Source: CAZCSY01 sp964501505 (lineage in GTDB: Bacteria; Omnitrophota; Gorgyraeia; Velamenicoccales; Velamenicoccaceae). Taken from it: a DNA stretch of 35,452 nt. The DNA is taken from the NCBI GenBank assembly GCA_964501505.1, contig CAZCSY010000008.1:1-35452 (forward strand), written 5' to 3'. Both the position numbers and the translations under genes were made by a program. Below are positions 1 to 7,074 of the stretch, in pieces (position 1 is the stretch's first letter; the number at the start of each line of letters is the position of its first letter). A model generated the notes under the pieces. It was not told where the DNA came from and searched no databases. It saw only the letters and a list, made by a program, of their open reading frames with translations.

Positions 1-1032
1 GGTCTCGGAGAGCAGCCTCAACCCCTCCACCGCCTCTTTGTCCGTCACGGCCACGTAGCGGGCCCGGCCGATCTTCTGATAATACGCGTGCTCCGGTCCC
101 ACGCCCGGGTAATCGAGTCCCGCGGCGATGGAATGCGCGATCTTGATCTGGCCGTCCTTATCCTGCAAGAGACGGCTCTTGGCACCATGCAGGACGCCGA
201 TCTCTCCTTGCAGCAACGTCGCCGCGTGGTGACCGGAATAAAGGCCGCTGCCCGCCGCCTCCACGCCGACGAACCGGACCTTCTTGTCCCTGAAAAAGGG
301 ATGAAAGAGCCCGATAGAGTTACTGCCCCCGCCGACGCAGGCGATCAGACAATCCGGCAGGCGACGTTCTTCTTTCATGATCTGTCGCCGGGCCTCCCGG
401 CCGATCACCGTCTGAAAATCACGTACCAACAAAGGAAACGGATGCGGCCCGCCGACCGAACCTAAAATATAGTGGGTCGTGCGCACGTTCGTCACCCAGT
501 CGCGGATCGCCTCGGACATCGCGTCTTTGAGGGTCTTTGATCCCGCCGTGACCGGCACGACCTCGGCGCCCAATAACTTCATGCGGTACACGTTCAAGGC
601 CTGGCGCTCGATGTCGGTCGTGCCCATATAGACGTGGCACTCCAGGCCGAAGAGGGCACAGACCGTTGCCGTGGCCACGCCGTGCTGGCCCGCGCCGGTC
701 TCAGCCACCACGCGCTTCTTGCGCATGCGCAGGGTCAACAGCGCCTGACCCAACGTGTTATTGATCTTGTGGGCACCGGTATGCAACAGGTCCTCGCGCT
801 TGAGATAGATCCGCGCCCTGTTGCCCAGGGCCGCACTCAACCTCTGGGCATGGTAGAGCGGCGTCGGCCGGCCCGCGTAAACGCGCAAGTAATAATCCAA
901 ATCCTTTTTGAACCTGGGATCCCGTCGGGCCGCATGATAGACCCTCTCGACCTCACCGAGCGCCTCCATGAGCGTCTCGGGGACGTACTGGCCGCCGAAC
1001 GGTCCGAAGTATCCTCTCTTATCGGGAAGCAT
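1..1032 (-). CDS. trpB: Tryptophan synthase beta chain, C-terminus cut by window edge
   Basis: PLP enzyme that condenses indole with serine to make tryptophan, in the cytoplasm as an alpha2-beta2 complex. The reading frame is open from ATG at 1032 to the left edge and gives 344 residues of a family of about 400, so roughly the last 50 are outside. Visible: N-terminal GYFGPFGGQYVPET, the PLP lysine K89 in HTGAHKINNT, the catalytic Glu in ETGAGQHGVATA (E111), and the phosphate-binding GGGSN at 234-238. The start lies 20 bases after the stop of the upstream membrane-protein gene, with no obvious Shine-Dalgarno, so expression is probably coupled to that gene. No other trp gene is visible; trpA could lie beyond the edge. 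Confidence 0.96.
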   Translation of the reverse strand, partial: MLPDKRGYFGPFGGQYVPETLMEALGEVERVYHAARRDPRFKKDLDYYLRVYAGRPTPLYHAQRLSAALGNRARIYLKREDLLHTGAHKINNTLGQALLTLRMRKKRVVAETGAGQHGVATATVCALFGLECHVYMGTTDIERQALNVYRMKLLGAEVVPVTAGSKTLKDAMSEAIRDWVTNVRTTHYILGSVGGPHPFPLLVRDFQTVIGREARRQIMKEERRLPDCLIACVGGGSNSIGLFHPFFRDKKVRFVGVEAAGSGLYSGHHAATLLQGEIGVLHGAKSRLLQDKDGQIKIAHSIAAGLDYPGVGPEHAYYQKIGRARYVAVTDKEAVEGLRLLSET

Positions 1033-1052
1033 GGGTATGATGTTCGTTGCGC

Positions 1053-1619
1053 TTATGCCCCGGCATAACTGAATTTGATGCTGGCCTTCGCGAGCCTCGT
1101 GAAGATCTCGTGATCCTTCTTCATATAAGGTGAAGGCTCGATGATGCGGGAAAAACCCTCCCAGATACCGAACCAGCCCAACGGCATCAGGATGATGGCG
1201 ATCAATTCCAGGACCAGCTGCTCGGCGACCCGGTAATACGTCAGAAGCGTGAGTGTGGCCAGCGAAAAGATACCGGTCAGGACGAAATAGAACCCCCGGC
1301 GCCGCAGGTCGTTGATCTCCTTGAGCACCGAGAGCGAGCGGAACTTGAAGTATTGCTTCAGACGCCTGATCACCTTACGCTCCAACTCCTCATCCTTGAG
1401 CGCGGACGGCGTCAGGAAGGTGACGGTGACCTGGCCCGTGCGGTGCTCGCGAAAGCGCTTTTTGATCTCCGTCAGGAAGTCTTCGGAAAGGACGCGCTTT
1501 TCGATGGGGCCGGGGTCGAAGTCGGAGAAGATGTCGTCCCAGGTATCGATGGCGACGGACAGGTCCTGGATGTCCTGAATGTGCTCCTCTTCTATTTTCT
1601 TCGGGATGGACGCGTCCAT
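1053..1619 (-). CDS. Unknown two-helix membrane protein
   Basis: I do not recognise the family. The 188-residue product has an acidic, charged N-terminal half (about 1-105, no signal peptide) and two hydrophobic segments at about 110-129 and 134-154. A short basic tail follows. This suggests a helical hairpin in the inner membrane with both ends in the cytoplasm. The segment TGQVTVTFLTPSALKDEELE looks like a small folded domain. The start has a good Shine-Dalgarno (AGAGG) seven bases upstream. It is followed at 20 bases by trpB and is divergent from the TMTC-like gene, so it may only share a promoter with trpB rather than a function. Confidence 0.75.
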   Translation of the reverse strand: MDASIPKKIEEEHIQDIQDLSVAIDTWDDIFSDFDPGPIEKRVLSEDFLTEIKKRFREHRTGQVTVTFLTPSALKDEELERKVIRRLKQYFKFRSLSVLKEINDLRRRGFYFVLTGIFSLATLTLLTYYRVAEQLVLELIAIILMPLGWFGIWEGFSRIIEPSPYMKKDHEIFTRLAKASIKFSYAGA

Positions 1620-1668
1620 AGCCTCTTTTCTATCACATTTGATGACGTCTCACAAGTCAATTTTGTGA

Positions 1669-1697
1669 TTGTCAAAGGCCGCCGGAGTTTTTATAAT
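1669..1697 (+). promoter_or_regulatory. Sigma-70-type promoter for the TMTC-like gene
   Basis: TTGTCA (1669-1674), a 17-base spacer, and a perfect TATAAT (1692-1697). The expected start of transcription is near 1704, giving a leader of only about 12 bases before ATG 1716. On the opposite strand a TTGACA overlaps the same -35 box. A TTGACT (1655-1660) with TGTGAT 17 bases on could serve the leftward gene, but that -10 is poor. Confidence 0.65.
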
Positions 1698-1715
1698 GGT
1701 CTCAAAGGGCCGCCC

Positions 1716-3632
1716 ATGCAAAAAATCGCCTCCCTCCTGAAAAACAGGCAAACTTTCCTCTTCGCATCCCTGTTTCTGCTGACCGTCTTCGTCTGGGGCC
1801 CCTCCCTTTCCTTTGACTTTGTCCTCGATGACCACGCGCTGATCGTCGAGAACCCGACGGTCAAGGATATCCGGTTCCTTCATTATCACGGGGCGCACGG
1901 GATCTACCCGCCGGGAACCCCGCACCAAGCCAACTACTGGCGCCCCCTCTTTATGGGGACGCTCATGGCCGACTACATCCTCTGGCACCTGAACCCCGTC
2001 GGGTTCCACCTGACCAACCTCCTGCTCCACTTCCTGAACGTCTGGCTCGTCTATCTGTTGGTCCTGCGCCTCTTCAAGCGGGAGCGCCTCGGCTTTGCCG
2101 CCGCGGCCCTCTTCTGCGTCGCGCCCGTCCACGCTTCGGCCGTCAGCTACATCAGCGGCCGCGCCGACCTCCTGGCCACCCTCTTCGTGCTCCTATCGCT
2201 GATAGCGTTCCTGAGCTGGCAGGCGACCCGACGCCTCAGGTGGTACCGGATCAGCCTTGCCTGCTTCGCCCTAGGGCTCTTGGCGCGCGAAAATGCCCTG
2301 CTCCTCCTGCTCCTCCTGCCCCTCGTGCGCTCGGTGACGGACCAAGGGCAGGCCTCCCGGAGGCAACGGCGCCTGGAGCTCGCCGGGTTCATCGCCGTCG
2401 GCCTCCTTTACGTGTTGGCACGCCAGCACGTCTTTCTCGACGAAAGGATGGGGAGGCTCGGACAGGCACATTTGCCGTGGGGGCTGACGCTCCTCAACGT
2501 CGTCAACGTGCTGTGCCGCTACATCGGGCTCATCGTGTGGCCGCACCCCCTCCTGCCGATGCGCGCGACAGAGTGGGTCCTCGGGCCGACGGCCCCGCTC
2601 ATCGCCTGCGGCCTGATCTTTTTTCTCTTCCTCGCGGTTACGGCGTGGCTCTTCGTAAAGAAAAAATCCGCCTGGACCCTGGGCATCCTCTGGACCTTCC
2701 TGTGTCTGATCCCTCTCATCCGGCTTATCGACAGCTTTCCGGAGCGGGGCGCGGCGATGGCGGAAAACTGGCTCTATCTACCTCTTATCGGCCTGTGCCT
2801 GACGCTGGCCCTCTTCATGGTCCGGTCGAAAAGAGCACACCTCGTCTTCTTGACGGCAGCGGTCCTCTATTGGTGTGTCTTCACCTTCCATGAAGCCGCG
2901 ATCTGGAAGAATGACACGACCCTCCTTCAAAGGATGCAGCGTTATCGGGTGCCGGCGGCCGACATCGCCTTTCAGAAAGGCGCGTTGCTTCTGCGGGAGG
3001 GACGCGCCGGGGAGGCGCTCGCGGTTTACGCGAGGATGCTCGACGATAAGGCCAATGCATGGCGGGCGGCCCATCAGATCGCCGCTGTCTATCGTCTTCG
3101 AGGTGAGCCGGAGACCGCCCTGGCGTTCTTCGAGCGCTCCGTCCGGCTCAACCCCCGCAACGCCGTGGGCCTGACGCAGATCGCCTCTCTCCGGCACACG
3201 CTGGGTGACGAGGTCGGGATGCTCGAAGCGCTCAACAGGAGTCTTGAGGTCTACCCCCTCTACCCCGCCAGCTACATCGTCGCCGGAAACTGGTACCTCG
3301 GCAAACAAGAATATCCGCAGGCCCTGAAGGCCTTCACGAAGGCGACCGCCTTGAACCCGGATGAAGCCAACGGCTACGTCGGCGCGGCCGTGTGCCTGGG
3401 ACGGCTGGGCCGCTTGGACGACGCACGCAGATACGTTGAACGCGCGCTACGGCGCGCCAGGCTCTCCGCGCAAGACTTCAAGAACCTGGGCGCCGTGCTC
3501 GCCAATATGGGACGGTTTGAAGAGGCGATAGGACTGTGGGAACGGGGGTTGAGGCTGGAGCCGGCTGACGCCGAGATGCGCGCCTTCCTCGCCTCGGGCC
3601 GGGCGGCGCTGAAGACGCAAACGAAAATTTAG
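1716..3632 (+). CDS. TMTC-like membrane glycosyltransferase with C-terminal TPR repeats
   Basis: Probable polytopic GT-C-type glycosyltransferase using a lipid-linked sugar, resembling eukaryotic TMTC proteins and their bacterial relatives. The 638-residue product has about ten hydrophobic segments in its first 400 residues. It carries the family-style acidic pair in the first outer loop (FDFVLDDHALIVENP), then NYWRPL and the block PVHASAVSYISGRADLL. From about residue 430 it has roughly five TPR units (for example ALAFFERSVRLNPRNA and ALKAFTKATALNPDEA), which would lie on the far side of the membrane. The frame is open 121 codons further upstream, but ATG 1716 is chosen because it follows a near-perfect promoter and begins the hydrophobic N-terminus. 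The substrate is unknown. Confidence 0.8.
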   Translation: MQKIASLLKNRQTFLFASLFLLTVFVWGPSLSFDFVLDDHALIVENPTVKDIRFLHYHGAHGIYPPGTPHQANYWRPLFMGTLMADYILWHLNPVGFHLTNLLLHFLNVWLVYLLVLRLFKRERLGFAAAALFCVAPVHASAVSYISGRADLLATLFVLLSLIAFLSWQATRRLRWYRISLACFALGLLARENALLLLLLLPLVRSVTDQGQASRRQRRLELAGFIAVGLLYVLARQHVFLDERMGRLGQAHLPWGLTLLNVVNVLCRYIGLIVWPHPLLPMRATEWVLGPTAPLIACGLIFFLFLAVTAWLFVKKKSAWTLGILWTFLCLIPLIRLIDSFPERGAAMAENWLYLPLIGLCLTLALFMVRSKRAHLVFLTAAVLYWCVFTFHEAAIWKNDTTLLQRMQRYRVPAADIAFQKGALLLREGRAGEALAVYARMLDDKANAWRAAHQIAAVYRLRGEPETALAFFERSVRLNPRNAVGLTQIASLRHTLGDEVGMLEALNRSLEVYPLYPASYIVAGNWYLGKQEYPQALKAFTKATALNPDEANGYVGAAVCLGRLGRLDDARRYVERALRRARLSAQDFKNLGAVLANMGRFEEAIGLWERGLRLEPADAEMRAFLASGRAALKTQTKI

Positions 3633-3716
3633 TGCCGGGAAAGGGAGTTGAACCCTTAAGCCCGTGAGGGCGTAGCGCCCTGAACGCTATGTGTTTGCCA
3701 ATTTCACCATCCCGGC
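3633..3716 (-). tRNA. tRNA-Leu(CAG)
   Basis: Read leftward, the acceptor GCCGGGA pairs with TCCCGGC. The D arm is closed by GTG/CAC. The anticodon stem is TAGCG/CGCTA with loop TTCAGGG, giving anticodon CAG. The long variable arm (GCCC/GGGC) marks a class II Leu tRNA, and the T arm is AAGGG-TTCAACT-CCCTT. CCA is not encoded. Its discriminator base at 3633 directly abuts the TAG stop of the convergent TMTC-like gene. Confidence 0.95.
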
Positions 3717-3726
3717 AGCGGAAAAA

Positions 3727-3755
3727 AGTATACCTTTAGTTGGAACGCCTGTCAA
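3727..3755 (-). promoter_or_regulatory. Promoter of tRNA-Leu
   Basis: On the minus strand there is a perfect TTGACA (3750-3755), a 17-base spacer, and TATACT (3727-3732). Transcription would start near 3720, only a few bases before the mature 5' end at 3716. This is the arrangement expected for a tRNA gene. Confidence 0.75.
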
Positions 3756-3775
3756 CAACGAACAAGGGAGCCCTA

Positions 3776-4618
3776 ATGAGAGCCGTTGTCCGGATTACCT
3801 TGGGGGTATGTCTGTCGGTTTCGTGTGTCCTTGGATGCCGGGTGGGGCTATGCGAGAAGGAACGGCCGGCTCTGTGCATACAGGGAACGATGACGGCGGA
3901 CGAAAAACCCATCGCCATCGTCAACGACCAGATCGTCGCCGTAGGTGACGAGATCGAAGGCGCCAGGGTCGTCAGCATCAGCGATTCAGCCGTGGAGTTC
4001 GAGTACGCCGGAGAGACGCTCTCCCTCTCGCTGGGTGAAGAGTGTATCAGCGGCTCCGGGACCGCAGACCGCGAAAACGCACGAGGTTATCATCCCAAGG
4101 TAACTCGGCTACTGGAGAACAAGCCTCCTGAAGCGGTCAAGGGCCGAAGACGGACAACGGTCATGTCTTCGGTCGTGATTTTTGCCCTCCTTTTTATCTT
4201 TTTGGTCCTCTACGCCTTCTCGGCTTTCTGTCTCCAGAAAATCGCCCAGAGGACCGGCCACGACGACAACGGCTGGTACGCGTGGGTGCCGATCCTGAAT
4301 CTGTTTCTGATGGTCCAGATCGCGGAAAAGGAATGGTGGTGGATCCTGCTGATGTTTATACCGTACGTCAACATCGTCATTATCGTAATCCTTTGGATGG
4401 GGATCTCCGAGGCGCGGGGAAAATCTCCCTGGCTCGGACTGCTCATCGTTGTGCCGATCGCCCCCTTGTTCCTCATGGCCTACCTGGCATTTTCGTCGGA
4501 CGGCGAGACGCCGGCCAGGCCGACGGGACCAGCCGCGCCCACGCCCCCTGTCCCGCCGGATCCTCCGGTGCCTGGGGATCCGACGCCGGCGCCCCCGGCG
4601 GCCCCATATAATCCTTGA
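3776..4618 (+). CDS. GspC-like periplasmic segment plus DUF5684-type membrane protein
   Basis: 280 residues of unknown function. The N-terminus is a signal peptide with a possible lipobox VLGC (C21). Residues about 33-88 (IVNDQIVAVGDEIEG, then a short beta pattern) resemble the small domain of type II secretion GspC/GspB and PilP proteins. A hydrophobic helix lies at about 127-150. It is followed by a block NGWYAWVPILNLFLMVQIAEK and PWLGLLIVVPIAPLFLMAY typical of DUF5684 small membrane proteins. The last 35 residues are proline-rich. The start at 3776 follows a good Shine-Dalgarno (AAGGGAG). The fusion of a secretion-type domain to DUF5684 is unusual. The frame stays open after the TGA (see the next entry). 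Confidence 0.75.
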   Translation: MRAVVRITLGVCLSVSCVLGCRVGLCEKERPALCIQGTMTADEKPIAIVNDQIVAVGDEIEGARVVSISDSAVEFEYAGETLSLSLGEECISGSGTADRENARGYHPKVTRLLENKPPEAVKGRRRTTVMSSVVIFALLFIFLVLYAFSAFCLQKIAQRTGHDDNGWYAWVPILNLFLMVQIAEKEWWWILLMFIPYVNIVIIVILWMGISEARGKSPWLGLLIVVPIAPLFLMAYLAFSSDGETPARPTGPAAPTPPVPPDPPVPGDPTPAPPAAPYNP

Positions 4619-4822
4619 AGCCGCGGTTACGGATCTGTCCGCTCAGGCGTCCTCCGCTACCTGCGCATCCCGCGCAGCCAGCGGTCTTCGCTGGACCCGC
4701 GTCTCGCTCGCTTCTTCCTTGGCTTTCTCCTTTTTGCCCTCTGCGCCGGCTTGCTCTTGGCAGCCGCTATTTTCTTAAAAAAGAGAGGAATTTTACGTCT
4801 CTACATGAAAAGAGGAGCGTGA
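4619..4822 (+). other. Start-less open frame with a membrane helix, in frame after the preceding stop
   Basis: Directly after the TGA at 4616-4618 the same frame stays open for 67 codons to the TGA at 4820-4822. It encodes LARFFLGFLLFALCAGLLL followed by a basic KKRG, a convincing membrane helix. There is no ATG, GTG or TTG ahead of the helix; two CTG codons exist. It may be a decayed gene, a stop-codon readthrough tail, a CTG-started small protein or chance. The other reading frames here look like low-complexity shadows. Confidence 0.35.
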
Positions 4823-4855
4823 CCCTGAAGACGGCCCACCGCTCGGTGTTTTTCC

Positions 4856-4883
4856 TTGTCTCGCCTCCGTTTAAGTGTATAAT
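4856..4883 (+). promoter_or_regulatory. Promoter of the amtB leader
   Basis: TTGTCT (4856-4861), a 16-base spacer, and a perfect TATAAT (4878-4883). Transcription should begin near 4889-4891, about 205 bases before the amtB ATG. That leaves the whole tandem structured leader in the transcript. Confidence 0.6.
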
Positions 4884-4907
4884 GAACCAAATAACTCATT
4901 GGGATAT

Positions 4908-4997
4908 CGCGGGTACAGCGGTGTACCCGTCGTAGCATAAACGCATAGAAGGCGTTCTGGACGTCATCGATAGCCGTCAGGGGCGCTTTTTGTTTTT
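4908..4997 (+). promoter_or_regulatory. Structured leader unit 1: hairpins plus intrinsic terminator (candidate attenuator or riboswitch)
   Basis: Hairpin A is GGGTACA-GCGG-TGTACCC (4911-4928, extendable to 4909-4930). Hairpin B is AACGC (4940-4944), a seven-base loop, then GCGTT (4952-4956). A terminator-like hairpin pairs 4952-4963 with 4975-4986 (11 of 12 positions including G-T pairs) and is followed by TTTTTGTTTTT. GCGTT belongs to both hairpin B and the terminator, so the two folds exclude each other as in attenuators. A short CCAA/TTGG pairing (4887-4902) precedes. I match it to no known riboswitch class. If it always terminates, it would be an sRNA of about 110 bases. Confidence 0.55.
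4952..4997 (+). terminator. Intrinsic terminator of leader unit 1
   Basis: A 12-position stem (4952-4963 with 4975-4986, one mismatch, several G-T pairs), an 11-base loop, then T5-G-T5. It would end transcripts from the 4878 promoter before amtB unless hairpin B (4940-4956) forms first. Confidence 0.6.
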
Positions 4998-5000
4998 GGG

Positions 5001-5081
5001 GCCGGCACAGCGATGTGCCTCTCAGGAAACGCCACGCAGGCGTTCACGTTAACGCTCGGCACAAGGGACGCCTTTATTTTT
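5001..5081 (+). promoter_or_regulatory. Structured leader unit 2: diverged duplicate next to the amtB ribosome site
   Basis: Hairpin A' is GGCACA-GCGA-TGTGCC (5004-5019). It matches unit 1 in 13 of 16 positions, and one T-A pair is changed to C-G on both sides, i.e. compensated. Hairpin B' is AACGCC (5028-5033), loop ACGCA, GGCGTT (5039-5044). GGCGTTC (5039-5045) can instead pair with GGACGCC (5066-5072), followed by TTTATTTTT. The order of elements is the same as in unit 1. It ends one base before the Shine-Dalgarno run GGGAGGAGGGG (5082-5092), so this copy could act on transcription, translation or both. Confidence 0.5.
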
Positions 5082-5095
5082 GGGAGGAGGGGCAC

Positions 5096-6325
5096 ATGGC
5101 GGTGAATCCGGTCGATACCCTTTTTGTTTTGGTCTCGGCGTTGCTAGTCATGTTGATGACGCCGGGGCTGGCATTCTTTTACGGAGGGATGGTCAGGAGA
5201 AAGAATATCCTGAGTGTCCTGATACAGTGCCTCATGGCCTTATGTATCATCAGCCTGCAGTGGATGTTGTTCGGCTACAGTCTTTCGTTTGCGCCCGGCA
5301 ACTGGTTTTGGGGCGGTTGGGCCTGGATGGGCCTGAGGGGCGTCGGCTTCGCGCCGTTCGCCGAGTACGGCCCGGGCCTTTCCCACCAGGTCTTCATGCT
5401 TTTCCAGATGATGTTCGCGGTCATCACACCGGCCCTTATCATCGGCGCCTTCGCAGAGAGGATGCGGTTCTCGGCGTTTCTCGTCTTCATCCTCCTGTGG
5501 GCGACGTTCGTGTATGACCCGGTCTGCCACTGGGTGTGGGGCACCGGCGGCTGGCTGAAGCAGTTGGGGGTTTTGGACTTCGCCGGCGGGCTCGTGGTTC
5601 ATACGAGTGCCGGCATCGCGGCTCTGGTCACGACGATCATCATCGGCAGGCGCAAAGGGCTGAGTCACGCCCCGGCTCCGCACAATCTTCCGTTCGTGGT
5701 CCTCGGGACGGGCCTTCTCTGGTTCGGCTGGTTCGGCTTTAACGGCGGCAGCGCCCTGGCCTTCAACGGGGTGGCCATCAACGCCATCATCGTGACGAAC
5801 ACGGCCGCCGCGACAGCGGGCATCAGCTGGGCCTTGCTGGAGTGGGTGCGTAACGGCAAGCCGACCGTCTTCGGCGTCGCAACGGGCACGATCGCGGGCC
5901 TGGCGACCGTCACGCCCGCATCGGGATTCGTCAGCATTGGGGCCGCCGCGCTGATCGGGCTGTCAGCGAGCGTCCTGTGTTTCATCGGGATCGCCGTCCT
6001 TAAGCCCCGCTTCGGTTATGACGATTCTCTGGACGCCTTCGGCGTGCACGGTATCGGCGGAATGCTGGGGACGCTGGCGACGGGGCTGTTCGCCTCGATC
6101 GCCATCAACGACGCGGGGGCGAACGGCATGATCTACGGCAACCCGAAACAGCTCCTCATCCAGGCAGTGGGGGTCCTGGCGGTGGCGGGGTATACGCTGA
6201 TCGTCACGTTCGTCATCTACAAGCTGGTCGACGTCTTTTTCGGAATCCGCGTCAAAGAAAAGGAAGAGGACATGGGTCTCGACCTGACGCAGCACCACGA
6301 GAGGGCGTATACCATATTGGAATGA
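5096..6325 (+). CDS. amtB: Ammonium transporter
   Basis: Inner-membrane trimeric ammonium channel/transporter, 409 residues, about eleven helices. Visible: the periplasmic-gate phenylalanine region FQMMFAVITPALIIGAFAERM, the conserved Asp in YDPVCHWVWG, and the twin pore histidines in VVHTSAG and FGVHGIGG. The Amt signature DFAGGLVVHTSAG is also present. ATG 5096 is chosen because of the strong GGGAGGAGGGG ribosome site just upstream; the frame is open 27 codons earlier but that part would lie in the structured leader. It has no clear signal peptide; the first helix serves as anchor. It is followed after 13 bases by glnB, the classic amtB-P-II pairing in which P-II plugs the channel when nitrogen is ample. 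Confidence 0.96.
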   Translation: MAVNPVDTLFVLVSALLVMLMTPGLAFFYGGMVRRKNILSVLIQCLMALCIISLQWMLFGYSLSFAPGNWFWGGWAWMGLRGVGFAPFAEYGPGLSHQVFMLFQMMFAVITPALIIGAFAERMRFSAFLVFILLWATFVYDPVCHWVWGTGGWLKQLGVLDFAGGLVVHTSAGIAALVTTIIIGRRKGLSHAPAPHNLPFVVLGTGLLWFGWFGFNGGSALAFNGVAINAIIVTNTAAATAGISWALLEWVRNGKPTVFGVATGTIAGLATVTPASGFVSIGAAALIGLSASVLCFIGIAVLKPRFGYDDSLDAFGVHGIGGMLGTLATGLFASIAINDAGANGMIYGNPKQLLIQAVGVLAVAGYTLIVTFVIYKLVDVFFGIRVKEKEEDMGLDLTQHHERAYTILE

Positions 6326-6338
6326 GAGGAGGAATCAT

Positions 6339-6680
6339 ATGAAGCTCGTCATAGCCATCATCCAGCCCCATCGCCTGGACGCCGTGAAAGCGGCGCTGTA
6401 TGAGGCCGAGGTCAACCTCATGACGGTCAGCGAGGTCCTGGGCCACGGCCGGCAAAAGGGAGTCACCGAATATTACCGCGGCAACAAGGAAGCGGGCAAC
6501 CTTCTACGCAAGATCCGCCTGGAGATCGCCGTCAACGACAGCTTCCTGAAGCCGACGTTGGCCGCCATCGCCAAGGGCGCCAAGACCGGCGAGACCGGCG
6601 ACGGCAAGGTCTTCATCCTGGACCTAGAAGACTGCATGCGCATCCGTACCGAAGAACACGGCTCCGTCGCTATCGGCTGA
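6339..6680 (+). CDS. glnB: P-II nitrogen regulatory protein lacking Tyr51
   Basis: 113-residue signal protein that binds ATP/ADP and 2-oxoglutarate and would block AmtB under nitrogen excess. Visible: the T-loop GHGRQKGVTEYYRGNKEAGN with the 2-oxoglutarate/Mg-ATP residue Q39, K58 in LLRKIRLE, and the C-loop TGETGDGKVFI. Aligned with E. coli GlnB without gaps through this part, position 51 (the uridylylated tyrosine) is Glu, while Tyr46 is kept. Control by GlnD-type uridylylation is therefore unlikely. The ribosome site GAGAGGAGG is strong. I use the symbol in the family sense; it could equally be named glnK for its partner AmtB. Confidence 0.93.
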   Translation: MKLVIAIIQPHRLDAVKAALYEAEVNLMTVSEVLGHGRQKGVTEYYRGNKEAGNLLRKIRLEIAVNDSFLKPTLAAIAKGAKTGETGDGKVFILDLEDCMRIRTEEHGSVAIG

Positions 6681-6693
6681 AGGCACGGGGTCT

Positions 6694-7068
6694 GTGGGAA
6701 TCATGGGGACGGTTCTCTTTTCCCGAAATGGAGGCGTTCGGGAATGGAAGGCCCTTTTAGAGGTTCGAAAATCCTTCTTTACGGCCTGCCGGATTTCTGG
6801 TATAAAGAATTTCCGGTTTCGCGATACGCGCCACCACTCCGTCAGACACCCATCGATGGAAGACGTGGGTCTGAACACGGTGCGATGGTTCTTGGAACAT
6901 AAAGATCCGAAAATGACCCTTCGGTATGCCCATTCGTCGCCGGAACATCTGCATAGTGCGGCAGCCAAACTTAATGACCTGAGGAACATGCAGGTGGACA
7001 CCGAGGGGTCTGCGAGGAAGAGGCCAAAATTGACCTTCTCGCAACTGATCGCAAAAACAGAAGTTTGA
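6694..7068 (+). pseudogene. Remnant of a tyrosine recombinase (phage-type integrase), C-terminal part
   Basis: About 124 codons match the C-terminal catalytic domain of tyrosine recombinases. The alignable part is FFTACRISGIKNFRFRDTRHH, then DVGLNTVRWFLEHKDPKMTLRYAH. The nucleophile Tyr (RYAH), a box-II Arg (DTRH) and the GH-position His (EH) remain. The usual HDLRH is now RDTRH, the following helix is degraded, and the N-terminal DNA-binding part with the first catalytic Arg is absent because glnB ends just before. No Shine-Dalgarno is seen. It is most likely inactive residue of an old mobile element beside tRNA-Phe. It lies on the 5' side of the tRNA, not the usual att side. Confidence 0.7.
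6703..6744 (+). repeat. REP-like motif and small inverted repeat
   Basis: ATGGGGACGGTTCTCTTTT (6703-6721) resembles a motif I associate with REP/RAYT transposon flanks, from memory only. It is followed by TTCCCGAA (6720-6727), a nine-base loop and TTCGGGAA (6737-6744), a perfect 8-bp hairpin. It sits between glnB and the integrase remnant, so it may mark a former insertion. Apart from the pseudogene and this repeat I see nothing else in 6681-7074. Confidence 0.3.
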
Positions 7069-7074
7069 TGATCC

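Noticed and set aside
4616..4618. Selenocysteine at the TGA of the DUF5684 gene
   Set aside because: No Cys/Sec-type active site or convincing SECIS-like hairpin directly after the TGA; an ordinary stop is simpler.
4615..4935. 106-codon rightward ORF with TTG start
   Set aside because: Composition is arginine/proline/serine-rich without family features, it runs through the promoter and leader, and another frame encodes the better membrane helix.
5003..5019. Sigma-54-like GG...GC pattern upstream of amtB
   Set aside because: The spacing between the GG and GC elements is one base too long, and the same bases form a perfect hairpin shared with the upstream unit; the promoter TTGTCT-16-TATAAT fits better.
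4887..5081. Known glutamine (glnA), c-di-GMP, fluoride or guanidine riboswitch
   Set aside because: I compared the conserved strings I remember for these classes and none fits; the resemblance is limited to short GCGTTC-type pieces.
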